A DNA stretch of 64,000 nucleotides from Actinomyces graevenitzii C83 (GCF_000239695.1 NZ_JH470338.1:1696410-1760409), one strand, 5' to 3'. Shown: positions 7,833 to 16,287, counted from the first letter of the stretch. Numbers and translations: made by a program. Notes: generated from the sequence alone by a model not told the origin.

Positions 7833-9206
7833 TTAGATATCGCGGTAACGCAGGCTGAGGGCCTCGCCGGCAGCGACGTCGTCGACAGGGGTGCTGTTAT
7901 CCTCACTTAACGGGCCGCGACCTAGGGCTTTGCGATATTCGTGCACGCCACCCCAAGCCATACCGAGCACCCCAATAACAATTCCGCACAGGCAAATTTC
8001 CAAAGCTGCCGAGCGTGAAGCCGTGGCACCCAGCAAAATAGACAACCCTACCGCCGCCAGGGCCCAAATGCTGGTGCCCACAGCCATTAGGTGCAGCGCG
8101 TCCACATTTTCGGGGCCAACAGTGGGCAGGGACTTATAGTGCGCCAGATTGTGCTCAGTGTTTTTATCTGCCGGCGCCGGGATGGGCGCCTTGGGTTTAG
8201 GGCTGCGCTTAATGGATAGCGCTTTAAAGCGCTTAATGGCCGACGCCGGGGCGTCAGCCGATGCCGAGGCTGCCGGAAGCGGGGCCGGGGGCTGTGCCGG
8301 GGCTGCGGCTGCGGGTGTTGGGGCCGGGGCTGCGGCCTGAATTTGGGCCTGCGCCGGGGCCGGGATATTGGCTGACGCTGTCGGGCTTAGCGGGCCAGAG
8401 TGCGCAGGTCGAGAAGGCGCTGACTGAGGGGCCGGCGGCTGCGCAAACGCAGCTTGCGGGCGGGCCGGTTGAGAGTGCGCTGGCTGGGAGTGCGCTGGCT
8501 GGGAGTGCGCAGCTTGGGAGTGTGCAGCTTGGGGATGCGCTGGCTGAGGCATAGTCTGTTGAGAACGCGCTGAGTGAGGGGCCTGCTGTGGAGCTGGCGG
8601 TTGAGGCGCCTTCTGTTGAGGAGCCCTCTGCTGCTGAGGGGCTGGCGGGGCCATTAAGGGCGGTTGGGCGCCATTAGCTACATTGCCGACGACGCGGTTT
8701 GCTAACTGGTTGGCGTCGGCTGTGCGCTCGCGGCGTTTGCCGCCAAAGAGCTTGCGACGCAGGCGGCCAGCCTTGGAAGCAGACTGAGCGCGGGCAGCAG
8801 ACTGGGGGGCTGGCGGCGCAAACTGCGCGGGGTAGCCGGGCGCTGGAGTTGTGGGGTAACTGGGCGCTGGGGCGGCGGGAGCTGCGGGGTTGTAGCCGGG
8901 CGCCGTCGAGCCAGGGGCCTGTAGATAGCGCGGATACTGGCCGGCGCGGGCGGCAGCGGCATTGGTGGCAGTGCCACGCTGGGCTGCAGTACGTCCCGCA
9001 GCGGCGCGGGCGGCCTGTGCTCGTTGTGCCTGAGCCTGCTGCGCCTGGGCTAGTTGTGCCTGCTGCGCCCGCATGACGGCCTCACGTTGGGCCGCTTCGC
9101 GCATGGCGGCTTCACGGGCGGCCATGGCGGCCATCTGCTGGGCTCGCTCACGCTGCGCGCGCTCACGCTGCGCGTGCTCAGCAGCAAGCTGCTCGTAGAT
9201 CCCCAT
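7833..9206 (-). CDS. DUF2530-type membrane protein with long low-complexity N-terminus
   Basis: 457 residues. The last 110 residues contain two membrane helices (about 368-390 and 400-425) in the arrangement of DUF2530 proteins, which are normally only about 80-100 residues. The preceding 340 residues are Ala/Gln/Pro-rich: an Ala/Glu/Arg/Gln helix (1-70), a Pro/Ala/Tyr region, a basic patch, and a tandem AHSQ-type repeat coded by a 12-base DNA repeat at about 8470-8540. AAGGAGAGG precedes the ATG. It is convergent with the DUF3027 gene and divergent from the purine permease. The N-terminal part could be a cytoplasmic scaffold. Function unknown. Confidence 0.75.
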   Translation of the reverse strand: MGIYEQLAAEHAQRERAQRERAQQMAAMAAREAAMREAAQREAVMRAQQAQLAQAQQAQAQRAQAARAAAGRTAAQRGTATNAAAARAGQYPRYLQAPGSTAPGYNPAAPAAPAPSYPTTPAPGYPAQFAPPAPQSAARAQSASKAGRLRRKLFGGKRRERTADANQLANRVVGNVANGAQPPLMAPPAPQQQRAPQQKAPQPPAPQQAPHSARSQQTMPQPAHPQAAHSQAAHSQPAHSQPAHSQPARPQAAFAQPPAPQSAPSRPAHSGPLSPTASANIPAPAQAQIQAAAPAPTPAAAAPAQPPAPLPAASASADAPASAIKRFKALSIKRSPKPKAPIPAPADKNTEHNLAHYKSLPTVGPENVDALHLMAVGTSIWALAAVGLSILLGATASRSAALEICLCGIVIGVLGMAWGGVHEYRKALGRGPLSEDNSTPVDDVAAGEALSLRYRDI

Positions 9207-9355
9207 AGCCTCTCCTTAAGCCGGTCACCAGGTAGTTCGGGGCGCTTAGGCGCTAACTGCATACTACTAAGCTCTCCGATGGCAAAACTTGCTGTGATTT
9301 AGTTCTCTAATGGCGATATTGCCCTTTTCTGGACGCAAAAGTCAAAATGGGGTAG

Positions 9356-10801
9356 GTGAGTACTGCAAGCGCTACTAACGCGCAACTAAGTCCGCTAGAT
9401 CGGTTCTTTAAGATCTCCCAAAGGGGTTCCACCGTCGCCCGCGAAGTACGTGGTGGCCTGGTTACCTTCTTCTCTATGAGCTACATTTTGGTGCTCAACC
9501 CGCTTATCCTTAGCACTCCCCACGACGGAATCGCTCCGCTGGGCACCACTGCCCAGATCGCTTCCGGTACCGCATTTATTGCCGGCCTTATGACCATCCT
9601 GATGGGTGTAGTAGCCAACTACCCGCTAGCTTTGGCTGCTGGTCTGGGCATTAACGCCATGGTGGCCTATACCCTGGTTGGTATGCACGGCATGACCTAT
9701 GCCGACGCCATGGGTCTAATCGTGATTGAGGGTGTAGTCATCCTCCTACTAGTGCTAACTGGTTTCCGTGAAGCCGTGTTCCGCGCAGTTCCCGCCCAGC
9801 TCAAGACTGCTATCAGTGTTGGTCTGGGCCTTTTCATTGCGCTTATCGGTCTGATCGACTCCAAGGTGGTACGTCAGGGTGGCACCCCGCTAGAGCTCGG
9901 CCTGGGTGGCTCGCTACAGGGCTGGCCCACGCTGGTGTTCATGTTCGGCCTATTCCTAACCCTGATTTTGATGGTGCGTAAGGTTCGTGGCGCCATCCTG
10001 ATCGGTATTCTTTCCTCCACCGTGCTGGCCGTCATCATTGAAGCTGTTGCCCACCTAGGCGCTTTCAATGCTGAAAAGAACAAGACCGGCTGGTCTCTGG
10101 CCGTGCCGCACCTCAACGGCTCGCCTTTTGCTATGCCTTCCTTTGAAACCCTGGGTAAGTTCTCCTTGCTGGGTTCTATCGACAAGGTCGGTATTGTTTC
10201 GGTAGTCCTGCTGGTGTTCACCCTGCTGCTGGCCGACTTCTTCGACACCATGGGCACCATGATCGCCGTCGGTGCTGAAGGTGACCTGCTGGACTCTGAG
10301 GGCAACCCGCCCAAGACCCGCGAAATCCTGGTAGTTGACTCTCTAGCCGCAGTTGCTGGTGGTGTAGGTGGCGTTTCCTCCAACACCTCCTATATTGAGT
10401 CCGCCACCGGTGTTGGTGAAGGCGCCCGTACTGGTTTGGCCAGTGTGGTTACCGGCTGCATGTTCTTCCTGTCAATGTTCATTGCCCCGCTGGTAAGCAT
10501 GGTTCCCTACGAGGCGGCCACACCCGCCCTGGTAATCGTTGGTTTCTTGATGATGACCCAGGTGGCTGAGATTGACTGGACTGACCTGGAAATCGCCATC
10601 CCGTCCTTCCTGACCATCGCCATGATGCCCTTCAGCTACTCCATTACTAACGGTATTGGTGCTGGTTTCCTGTCTTACGTGGTGCTGGCTGTGGCTCGCG
10701 GCAAGGTAAAGCAGATTCACCCGCTGATGTGGCTGACTGCGGTGCTGTTCCTGGTGTACTTCACCCTGGCCCCCATTAAGGCCATTTTGGGTGTCAGCTG
10801 A
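9356..10801 (+). CDS. NCS2-family purine (guanine/hypoxanthine) permease
   Basis: 481 residues with about 12-14 predicted membrane segments. The segments SMSYILVLNP, AAGLGINAMVAY, DFFDTMGTMIAVG and a GGVSSNTSYIES signature assign it to the AzgA subgroup of NCS2 nucleobase:proton symporters. Family knowledge: uptake of adenine, guanine or hypoxanthine. The start is GTG at 9356, with GGGG a few bases upstream; no better in-frame start with a ribosome site is seen. It forms part of the conserved DUF3027/DUF2530/permease neighbourhood. No purine riboswitch was recognised in the 149-base divergent upstream region. Confidence 0.92.
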   Translation: MSTASATNAQLSPLDRFFKISQRGSTVAREVRGGLVTFFSMSYILVLNPLILSTPHDGIAPLGTTAQIASGTAFIAGLMTILMGVVANYPLALAAGLGINAMVAYTLVGMHGMTYADAMGLIVIEGVVILLLVLTGFREAVFRAVPAQLKTAISVGLGLFIALIGLIDSKVVRQGGTPLELGLGGSLQGWPTLVFMFGLFLTLILMVRKVRGAILIGILSSTVLAVIIEAVAHLGAFNAEKNKTGWSLAVPHLNGSPFAMPSFETLGKFSLLGSIDKVGIVSVVLLVFTLLLADFFDTMGTMIAVGAEGDLLDSEGNPPKTREILVVDSLAAVAGGVGGVSSNTSYIESATGVGEGARTGLASVVTGCMFFLSMFIAPLVSMVPYEAATPALVIVGFLMMTQVAEIDWTDLEIAIPSFLTIAMMPFSYSITNGIGAGFLSYVVLAVARGKVKQIHPLMWLTAVLFLVYFTLAPIKAILGVS

Positions 10802-10822
10802 TTCCTTATAAGACCTATATAT

Positions 10823-10855
10823 AAAGGGGCGTGGCTTTTTGGCTGCGCCCCTTTT
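10823..10855 (+). terminator. Rho-independent terminator of the purine permease gene
   Basis: Stem AAAGGGGCG / CGCCCCTTT with a 14-base loop, running into a T-run. It begins about 22 bases after the stop codon. Confidence 0.85.
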
Positions 10856-11038
10856 GGTTGCGCTTTTGGGTTTTGCCAGGTTGTTTAGGGCCGACGGCGC
10901 TCGCGGCTTTACTTGCTACCTTCAGTTTTCAGGGCGGTAGGGCGGCTGGAGATGGGCGCTCGCGGCTGGGGTGAGTGGTGACGCGGCGGGGACGGGGGCA
11001 GGCGTAAAATTTAGAACCTTAAGGAGGCTAGCTTTTAC

Positions 11039-12358
11039 GTGAGAGAAACTTTCGCATCCCTGAAATATCCCGCCTATCGCATCTGGTTTTTTAGTGCCCT
11101 GATTGCCAATATCGGCACCTGGATGCAGCGCATCGCCCAAGACTGGTTGGTGCTGCGCACACTTACTAACGATTCCGCCTATGCAGTGGGTGTGGTTAGC
11201 GCCCTGCAATTTGGGCCCTCCCTGCTGTTCTCGCCCCACGCCGGGGTGGTGGCCGACCGGGTTAATCCACGTAAATTACTGGTATGCACCCAGGGGTTAA
11301 TGGGTTTAATTAGCGCCCTGCTGGCCGTGGATGTGATCAGTGGCCAGGTGCAGCTGTGGCATGTGTATGTGGCGGCAGCGCTGGCTGGGGTGGTGGCCGC
11401 CTACGACGCCCCGGTGCGCCAAACTTTTGTGGCTTCCATGGTGCCGGTTGGCTCGCTATCTAATGCGGTGGGTCTAAACGCCACCAGCTTTAACGCGGCC
11501 CGCCTGATTGGCCCCGCTTTTGCTGGTTTGGTTATTAACTGGGTTGGTGAAGGCTGGGTGTTTGGCATCAACGCGCTGACCTTCTTAATGCCGATGGCGG
11601 CGCTGATCTTGACCCCCAGGCGTCACTTTCGCGAGGTGGAGCGTTCTAAACCCAAACCCGGTCAGCTCCGTGAAGGGGTGGCCTACCTGCGTTCACGCAG
11701 CGACATCTTGGTGATTATGGTGGTGGTCGCCGTCGTTAGCGCCATGACCCTTAACTTCCCGGTTACCTTAGCGGCCATGGTGCGCTCTACCTTCCATATG
11801 GAGGCCGACGCATACGGCAATGTTTCTAGCTCCTTTGCTATCGGCTCGCTTACCGGGGCGCTAGTTGCGGCCCGACGCCGAGATGCGCGGGTGCGCCTGG
11901 TGATTATTGGCGCCCTGGGGCTGGGGGTAACCACCTGCATTTTGGCTTTGATGCCTAATTACTACACCTTCATGGCGGCTTCTATCCCGGTAGGTTTCTT
12001 TGTGCTTAGCCTGCTTACCGCCGCCAACCAGACCGTGCAGCTAACTACCCCGGAGGCAGTGCGTGGGCGGGTAATGAGCCTATATGTAATGGTGCTGCTA
12101 GGGGCGACGCCGATCGGCTCACCTGTGGTGGGCTGGCTATCGGATGCTTTTGGGCCGCGCGCCGCACTGATAGCTGGCGGAATTAGCTCAATGACAGCGG
12201 CCTTGCTGGTTACCCTATGGGCTTTTAAAGCCTGGAATATTCGCCTTAAGTATTTGCGTCACGCGCCTTTTGTGGAAACCGTGCGCGTGCACCAGGGTGA
12301 GGCAGACAACGAAAACGGCATTATTTCGCCACAAGATGACCAGTTAAAGCGGTGCTAG
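11039..12358 (+). CDS. MFS transporter (EntS/MFS_3-like exporter)
   Basis: 439 residues with about 12 membrane helices. The N-terminal FASLKYPAYRIWF and GTWMQRIAQDWLVL segments and the ADRVNPRKLLV loop are typical of the MFS_3 group, which includes the siderophore exporter EntS. The start is GTG at 11039, behind a strong AAGGAGG at 11021-11027. The next gene on the same strand encodes the iron regulator DtxR, so an iron-linked role is possible but there is no recognisable iron box in front of it. The C-terminal 50 residues are a hydrophilic tail. Confidence 0.88.
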   Translation: MRETFASLKYPAYRIWFFSALIANIGTWMQRIAQDWLVLRTLTNDSAYAVGVVSALQFGPSLLFSPHAGVVADRVNPRKLLVCTQGLMGLISALLAVDVISGQVQLWHVYVAAALAGVVAAYDAPVRQTFVASMVPVGSLSNAVGLNATSFNAARLIGPAFAGLVINWVGEGWVFGINALTFLMPMAALILTPRRHFREVERSKPKPGQLREGVAYLRSRSDILVIMVVVAVVSAMTLNFPVTLAAMVRSTFHMEADAYGNVSSSFAIGSLTGALVAARRRDARVRLVIIGALGLGVTTCILALMPNYYTFMAASIPVGFFVLSLLTAANQTVQLTTPEAVRGRVMSLYVMVLLGATPIGSPVVGWLSDAFGPRAALIAGGISSMTAALLVTLWAFKAWNIRLKYLRHAPFVETVRVHQGEADNENGIISPQDDQLKRC

Positions 12359-12400
12359 GCGGGTTAGGAGTGCCTCAGTAAACCTAGTGGTGATAGCCTG

Positions 12401-12418
12401 ACCTCAGTTGGATGAGGT
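12401..12418. promoter_or_regulatory. Short inverted repeat upstream of dtxR
   Basis: Arms ACCTCA and TGAGGT separated by 6 bases, 55 bases before the dtxR start. It could be a weak terminator for the MFS gene or an operator; it does not match the DtxR consensus. Confidence 0.3.
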
Positions 12419-12472
12419 TTGTAATCAAAGCTGCCTTAACTGCACCATCCCGAAGGGTCCCCGCGTTACACC

Positions 12473-13147
12473 ATGAGCGACTTAATCGACACCACCGAAA
12501 TGTATCTCAAGACGGTTTACGAGCTTGAAGAGGACGGCGTCACGCCGCTGCGCGCACGCATTGTGGAGCGCCTAGACCATTCTGGTCCCACAGTTAGCCA
12601 GACTGTGGCCCGCATGGAGCGTGACGGCCTAATCCATGTAGCTCCTGACCGTTCGCTTGAACTAACTGAGGCTGGCCGCCATCGCGCCACTGAAGTAGTA
12701 CGCAAGCACCGCCTAGCTGAGCGACTGCTACTAGATGTGATCCGCCTGGATCGCAATCTGGTGCATCAGGAGGCTTGCCGCTGGGAGCACGTAATGAGCG
12801 ACGACGTCGAGGCGCGCCTATTGGCCGTACTAGACGACCCGGGCGTAGATCCCTTCGGCAACCCCATTCCTGAAGCGGGCGAGCAGCGTCCCGCCCCGGC
12901 AGCCGACGAGATGAGCGTAGAAGAGGCACGTCGTCGGGGAGTGCAGCGCGGCGTAATCAAGCGCCTAGGTGAGCCGGTACAGGCCCGAGAAGAGGTCTTT
13001 ACCGAGATTAACAAGGCCGGCATTGCCCCGGGAGTGTCGGTAAATATCAGCACCGATGCTCACGGCGTCATTGTCACCACCGACGCGGGTGCGCGTATCT
13101 TCCTAACTGACGCCATCGCGCGTCACGCCTTCATTTTCCGAGGCTGA
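12473..13147 (+). CDS. dtxR: DtxR/IdeR-type iron-dependent repressor
   Basis: 224 residues. Metal ligands fall at the same residue numbers as in Corynebacterium diphtheriae DtxR: Met10, Cys102, Glu105 and His106 for the primary site, His79, Glu83 and His98 for the ancillary site. An N-terminal winged helix (MYLKTVYELEE...SGPTVSQTVARMERDGL), a dimerisation domain (EACRWEHVMSDDVE) and a C-terminal SH3-like domain are all present. Family knowledge: with Fe(II) bound it represses iron-uptake genes and controls iron storage. A strong terminator follows at 13197. The start ATG lacks a close Shine-Dalgarno site. Confidence 0.95.
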   Translation: MSDLIDTTEMYLKTVYELEEDGVTPLRARIVERLDHSGPTVSQTVARMERDGLIHVAPDRSLELTEAGRHRATEVVRKHRLAERLLLDVIRLDRNLVHQEACRWEHVMSDDVEARLLAVLDDPGVDPFGNPIPEAGEQRPAPAADEMSVEEARRRGVQRGVIKRLGEPVQAREEVFTEINKAGIAPGVSVNISTDAHGVIVTTDAGARIFLTDAIARHAFIFRG

Positions 13148-13196
13148 TAAATAATAGGGCAGGCTGGGCCGCTAGTGCGCAGCTCAGCCACCGTCA

Positions 13197-13234
13197 GGCG
13201 ACGACGTAGGTAGGGCTACGTCGTCGCCTTTTTG
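13197..13234 (+). terminator. Terminator of dtxR
   Basis: Perfect 13-base stem GGCGACGACGTAG / CTACGTCGTCGCC with a 6-base loop, then TTTTT. Confidence 0.93.
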
Positions 13235-13426
13235 TTCTAAAAGTTGAATAAATCATGGTTACTGGCGGCAAATCACAAGAGCAATTTCTAAGCTGACAGC
13301 TCGAAACAAAACCGCGGTATGGCGCGGAAAAAACGGGAACCAAGTTTACTATTGTGACCCTGGCTACATCAAGAAGTGTTACCTTACTGTGACAACTAGT
13401 TGGAAGTTGGGCTACAGTCTTACCTG

Positions 13427-13560
13427 TCGCGAACCATACCGGTTTGCGATCGCGGAGGTCAGAGCCAAGTCCCGTTATGGCCGAAGTGGAAACAGATCCG
13501 GCTAACGGGACCGGAGCTATCTGGACGCGATGCGCGTTTGGCGGGAATTTCCGCTAAGGT
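13427..13560 (+). promoter_or_regulatory. Structured 5' leader, candidate c-di-AMP (ydaO-like) riboswitch
   Basis: The 443-base gap before the NlpC/P60 gene contains, after the dtxR terminator, a folded leader. A 9-base hairpin (13427-13449, TCGCGAACC / GGTTTGCGA) is followed by a domain closed by ATCGCG (13449-13454) with CGCGAT (13526-13531). Inside it GTCCCGTTA (13469-13477) pairs perfectly with TAACGGGAC (13503-13511), and GCCG pairs with CGGC. Actinobacterial cell-wall hydrolase genes are often controlled by ydaO riboswitches with related purine-rich internal loops (GCCGAAG, CTAACGGGACCGGAG here). The fold is seen; the ligand is inference. TGTGAC motifs occur at about 13354 and 13388 upstream. 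Confidence 0.45.
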
Positions 13561-13590
13561 AGCCCCGTAAGGCTCAAACAGGAGAAACCA

Positions 13591-14424
13591 ATGTCTAAGA
13601 CGTCCACTGCGCGCCACCGTAAGGCAGCCCGCCCGCTTAACTCGCTGGTCGGTGCCTCCCCCATGGTGCGTCGCTCCCTAGCCGTCGCTGCATCCTCGGG
13701 TCTCGCTCTTACTGTGGTTGCTTCCGGTGTGGCCGCGTCCGGCACCAGCGCCCAGGCCGCGAACAGTGCAGGTACTCTCAAGAGCGCCTCTGTTACCACC
13801 GTGGCTCTTGATGCACGCGAAGCCGTAACTACTAACGCTGCTCTCGATGTCTCTGGTGACGTTCAGTGGAGCGCTGACTCTTCGGCTCAGGCCGGTGTAA
13901 GTGTTGAGAAGAAGGCAGAGCCGGCTCCCGCCGCTACTGCTACCCCTGCCGCTGACACCAACAAAGATAAAGACAAGGCTGAGGCTGAGGAAGAGACCAC
14001 TACCGCTACTCAGAACGAGTCTGAGAGCGAGTCCTCCAGCTCTAGCTCTGCTGCCGCCACTCCGGCTGAAACTCCCGCCCCGACCGCTAACACTCATGCT
14101 TCTTCCGTGGCCGCCCTGGCCATGCAGTACGTGGGTGTGCCCTACGTGTGGGGTGGCTCTAGCCCCTCCGGCTTCGACTGCTCCGGTCTGGTTTCCTACG
14201 TTTACGCCCAGTTCGGTGTAAGCCTGCCCCACCAGAGTGAAGGTATCCGCGCCGCTGGTACCGTCGTCAGCGCCTCCGAGGCTCGCCCCGGTGACGTTGT
14301 GTGGTGGCCGGGTCACGTAGGTATCTACATGGGTAACGGCATGATGGTAGATGCCGCCAACGAATCCATCGGTGTGCAGTACGCTTCTGTCTACGCCGGT
14401 GCTACTTACCTGCGAATTTCCTGA
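13591..14424 (+). CDS. Secreted NlpC/P60 peptidoglycan endopeptidase
   Basis: 277 residues. A basic N-terminus and Ala-rich hydrophobic core (about 30-55, SAQA end) form a signal peptide. A Ser/Glu/Ala/Pro-rich linker (about 95-170) leads to a C-terminal NlpC/P60 domain. The catalytic Cys197 sits in GFDCSGLVSYVY and His242 in GHVGIYMG, with an Asn-containing AANES segment supplying the third residue. Family knowledge: hydrolyses D-Glu-diaminoacid bonds in peptidoglycan stem peptides during growth and division. AGGAG lies 9 bases before the ATG. Its structured leader suggests RNA-level control. Confidence 0.93.
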   Translation: MSKTSTARHRKAARPLNSLVGASPMVRRSLAVAASSGLALTVVASGVAASGTSAQAANSAGTLKSASVTTVALDAREAVTTNAALDVSGDVQWSADSSAQAGVSVEKKAEPAPAATATPAADTNKDKDKAEAEEETTTATQNESESESSSSSSAAATPAETPAPTANTHASSVAALAMQYVGVPYVWGGSSPSGFDCSGLVSYVYAQFGVSLPHQSEGIRAAGTVVSASEARPGDVVWWPGHVGIYMGNGMMVDAANESIGVQYASVYAGATYLRIS

Positions 14425-14440
14425 ATTTAGCTACGGTAGG

Positions 14441-14470
14441 GAGGGTCCGCATCTGCGGGCCCTCTTTTTG
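14441..14470 (+). terminator. Terminator of the NlpC/P60 gene
   Basis: Ten-base stem GAGGGTCCGC / GCGGGCCCTC (one G-U pair) with a 4-base loop, followed by TTTTTG. Confidence 0.92.
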
Positions 14471-14720
14471 TTGCCCGTGCCGCTCAACTGCAGCTGCTCT
14501 GCCCAGCTCTGGCCCTGACTGTAAGGGGCAGTAGGCGGGTTGACGACGGCGCTGGCAGGCGGGCTTATGGCGGCGTCCGACAGGGTGCTTGGCGATGGCG
14601 CCGGTAGGTGGGCTGACGATGGCGTCAGCGGGGCGCTTGCGGCAATATCTGCCCGGTAGGGCTGGTAACTAACGTTGTGGAGCTGGTCACGGCGCTGGAA
14701 GGTGAGCGACGACGTCGGAA

Positions 14721-14738
14721 ATAGGGCTAAAGACCTAT
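14721..14738. promoter_or_regulatory. DosR-box-like dyad
   Basis: ATAGGGCTAAAGACCTAT has perfect 5-base arms (ATAGG/CCTAT), and its centre GGGCTAAAGACC resembles the mycobacterial DosR box (GGGACTWWAGTCCC) at about 10 of 14 positions. Universal stress genes are classical DosR targets. It lies about 330 bases from the start codon, which is far. Confidence 0.3.
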
Positions 14739-14770
14739 GGGGGCGTAACCAAAAATGAGTGCCCGCAAGA

Positions 14771-14788
14771 ATGTGTTTGTCAACACAT
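14771..14788. promoter_or_regulatory. Perfect palindrome, CRP/FNR-type operator candidate
   Basis: ATGTGTT-TGTC-AACACAT has perfect 7-base arms and contains TGTG-N8-CACA, the spacing of CRP/FNR-family sites. A TTGACC -35-like element follows at 14794. Confidence 0.4.
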
Positions 14789-15002
14789 TAACGTTGACCG
14801 GCTATGTTATGAGCAACTGACTTAGTGGATTATTGATTGCTGCGTAAAGCCGCGCAAATACTGCCAATAGTGCAAGTGCTACAAAGCTTGCTACATGCCA
14901 CTAAGTTTGCTACAAAAATGCTCTTGATCTGCATAGATGTCTGAAAATGCGCAAACTCTATGGGTGCAAATAGCAAATAAGTGCGGTAAAGTGTCGTATA
15001 CC

Positions 15003-15041
15003 TCACTTGAGAGGCATGTTGGTCCCCATGCCTTCAGGTGA
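15003..15041 (+). promoter_or_regulatory. Leader hairpin in front of the universal stress gene
   Basis: TCACTTGA-G-AGGCATG pairs with CATGCCT-TCAGGTGA around an 8-base loop, with one bulged G and one G-U pair. It ends 10 bases before the ribosome binding site at 15051 and may affect translation or mRNA stability. Confidence 0.5.
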
Positions 15042-15065
15042 ATCGTAGTTAGGAAGGTGTCGACC

Positions 15066-15998
15066 ATGACCACAGACAATGTTGTCCTCGTGGGCGTAGA
15101 CGGCTCGCTAGAGTCGCTGGAAGCCCTGCGGTGGGCAGTACAACACGCGGCGCACTCCGGTGCTCGTGTGCACTTAGTTTGTGCGTATTCTTTGCCTTCG
15201 TTCACGGCAGGTTCGCTAGATGGTGGATATGCCGGCATTGACGACAGTGCAATTCGGGCTGGTGCCCAAAAAGTTATTGAAGAGGCCGAAGCCATTGTGC
15301 GTGAGGCCAATGTGCCGGTAACCAGTGCGCTGGAGACTGGCGATCCCACTGGGGTGCTGGTGGAACTCTCCCGTGAGGCTAGCCTCGCGGTGGTAGGTAC
15401 TCGTGGTGGTGGCGGCTTTGCTGACCGCCTCCTAGGTGCCGTCTCCTCAGCGCTTCCCGCTCACGCCCACTGCCCGGTGGCGGTTGTACCTCAACACAAA
15501 GAGGGATCGGCCTTCACTCCGGTAAGACGCATCGTGGTGGGTGTTGACGGTTCTGACTCGTCCCGCAAGGCGCTAAATGCTGCAGTAGTGGCCGCGCACC
15601 TGTGGAATGCAGAGCTCACCGCCATCGCTGCCGTACCCATCGCGGCTGGCTCAGGCGCACTGGCCTGGCTACCGGCTGCTGTAGACCATGAAGAAGTTGT
15701 TAACGATCTACGTGCAGGCTTAGATCGTACGATCGCTGCAGTTACCAAGGATTACCCGGATGTGCGCGTGCGCCGGCACGTGCTAGATGGGAACGCAGCA
15801 GAACTCATGGCTGAGTTCTCCACTGCGGTAGACCTGATTGTGGTTGGCTCTCGCGGTCGCGGCGGCTTCTCTGGAATCCTGCTTGGCTCCACCTCTCAAG
15901 CCGTCCTCAGTCACGCAAGCTGCCCAGTGCTGGTAGTACCTCAGCGTGTACGTGAGGAGCCGGCTCGGCGAGGGAACACTCCCTGGCCGCGTGCATAG
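15066..15998 (+). CDS. Tandem universal stress protein (two Usp domains)
   Basis: 310 residues made of two Usp domains (about 5-145 and 155-298). Each begins with a GVDGS motif and ends with the nucleotide-binding pattern G(T/S)RG(G/R)GG-X7-9-GS(T/V)S, seen as GTRGGGGFADRLLGAVSSAL and GSRGRGGFSGILLGSTSQAV. Family knowledge: ATP-binding stress proteins linked to hypoxia and dormancy in actinobacteria. The ATG at 15066 is preferred over the in-frame GTG at 15057, because AGGAAGG at 15051-15057 is correctly spaced only for the ATG. The upstream region carries two dyad sites and a hairpin. Confidence 0.93.
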   Translation: MTTDNVVLVGVDGSLESLEALRWAVQHAAHSGARVHLVCAYSLPSFTAGSLDGGYAGIDDSAIRAGAQKVIEEAEAIVREANVPVTSALETGDPTGVLVELSREASLAVVGTRGGGGFADRLLGAVSSALPAHAHCPVAVVPQHKEGSAFTPVRRIVVGVDGSDSSRKALNAAVVAAHLWNAELTAIAAVPIAAGSGALAWLPAAVDHEEVVNDLRAGLDRTIAAVTKDYPDVRVRRHVLDGNAAELMAEFSTAVDLIVVGSRGRGGFSGILLGSTSQAVLSHASCPVLVVPQRVREEPARRGNTPWPRA

Positions 15999-16035
15999 CA
16001 TAGATAGCCGGTAACGGTCGTCATCACCTTAACTT

Positions 16036-16065
16036 GGCGTCACCCGCCGCAAGGCGGGTGACGCC
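16036..16065 (+). terminator. Hairpin after the universal stress gene
   Basis: Perfect 13-base stem GGCGTCACCCGCC / GGCGGGTGACGCC with a GCAA tetraloop. It lacks a U-run, so termination would be atypical. Confidence 0.6.
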
Positions 16066-16100
16066 GCTGTGTATACAGCTGCTAAACTAGCTCGTGTAAT

Positions 16101-16173
16101 GCCCTCGTAGCTCAGGGGATAGAGCACCGCTCTCCTAAAGCGGGTGTCGGACGTTCGAATCGTCTCGGGGGCA
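16101..16173 (+). tRNA. tRNA-Arg (anticodon CCT)
   Basis: A 73-base cloverleaf: acceptor GCCCTCG / CGGGGGC, D-arm, anticodon stem CCGCT / AGCGG with loop CTCCTAA (anticodon CCT, codon AGG), and a TTCGAAT T-loop. The CCA end is not encoded. Confidence 0.95.
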
Positions 16174-16287
16174 CGAATTTAGCCAAAACTGGATGTATCC
16201 TGACGTTTACCCGGTAAAGTCATGGGGTTTTGGCCTACTTGCACGCTTTGGGTTAACTCTTACGCGTAGCTCACGTAGGGTTAACAT

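Larger units (their letters stand above)
14471..15065. other. Long intergenic region before the universal stress gene
   Basis: No gene recognised. The first 240 bases are GC-rich with imperfect repeats of a GACG(A/G)(C/T)GGCGC type. From 14721 the base composition falls and two dyad-symmetric sites (14721-14738, 14771-14788) precede a region with possible promoters, repeated (A)AGCTTGCTACA / AAGTTTGCTACA and a 15-base-pair leader hairpin at 15003-15041. Confidence 0.6.

Noticed and set aside
8149..9302. Plus-strand reading frames opposite the DUF2530-type gene
   Set aside because: Ala/Gly/Arg-rich shadows of a GC-rich low-complexity gene, without ribosome sites or family resemblance.
12364..12387. 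TTAGG...CCTAG upstream of dtxR as an iron box
   Set aside because: The half-sites are five bases too far apart and the centre does not fit the 19-base DtxR consensus.
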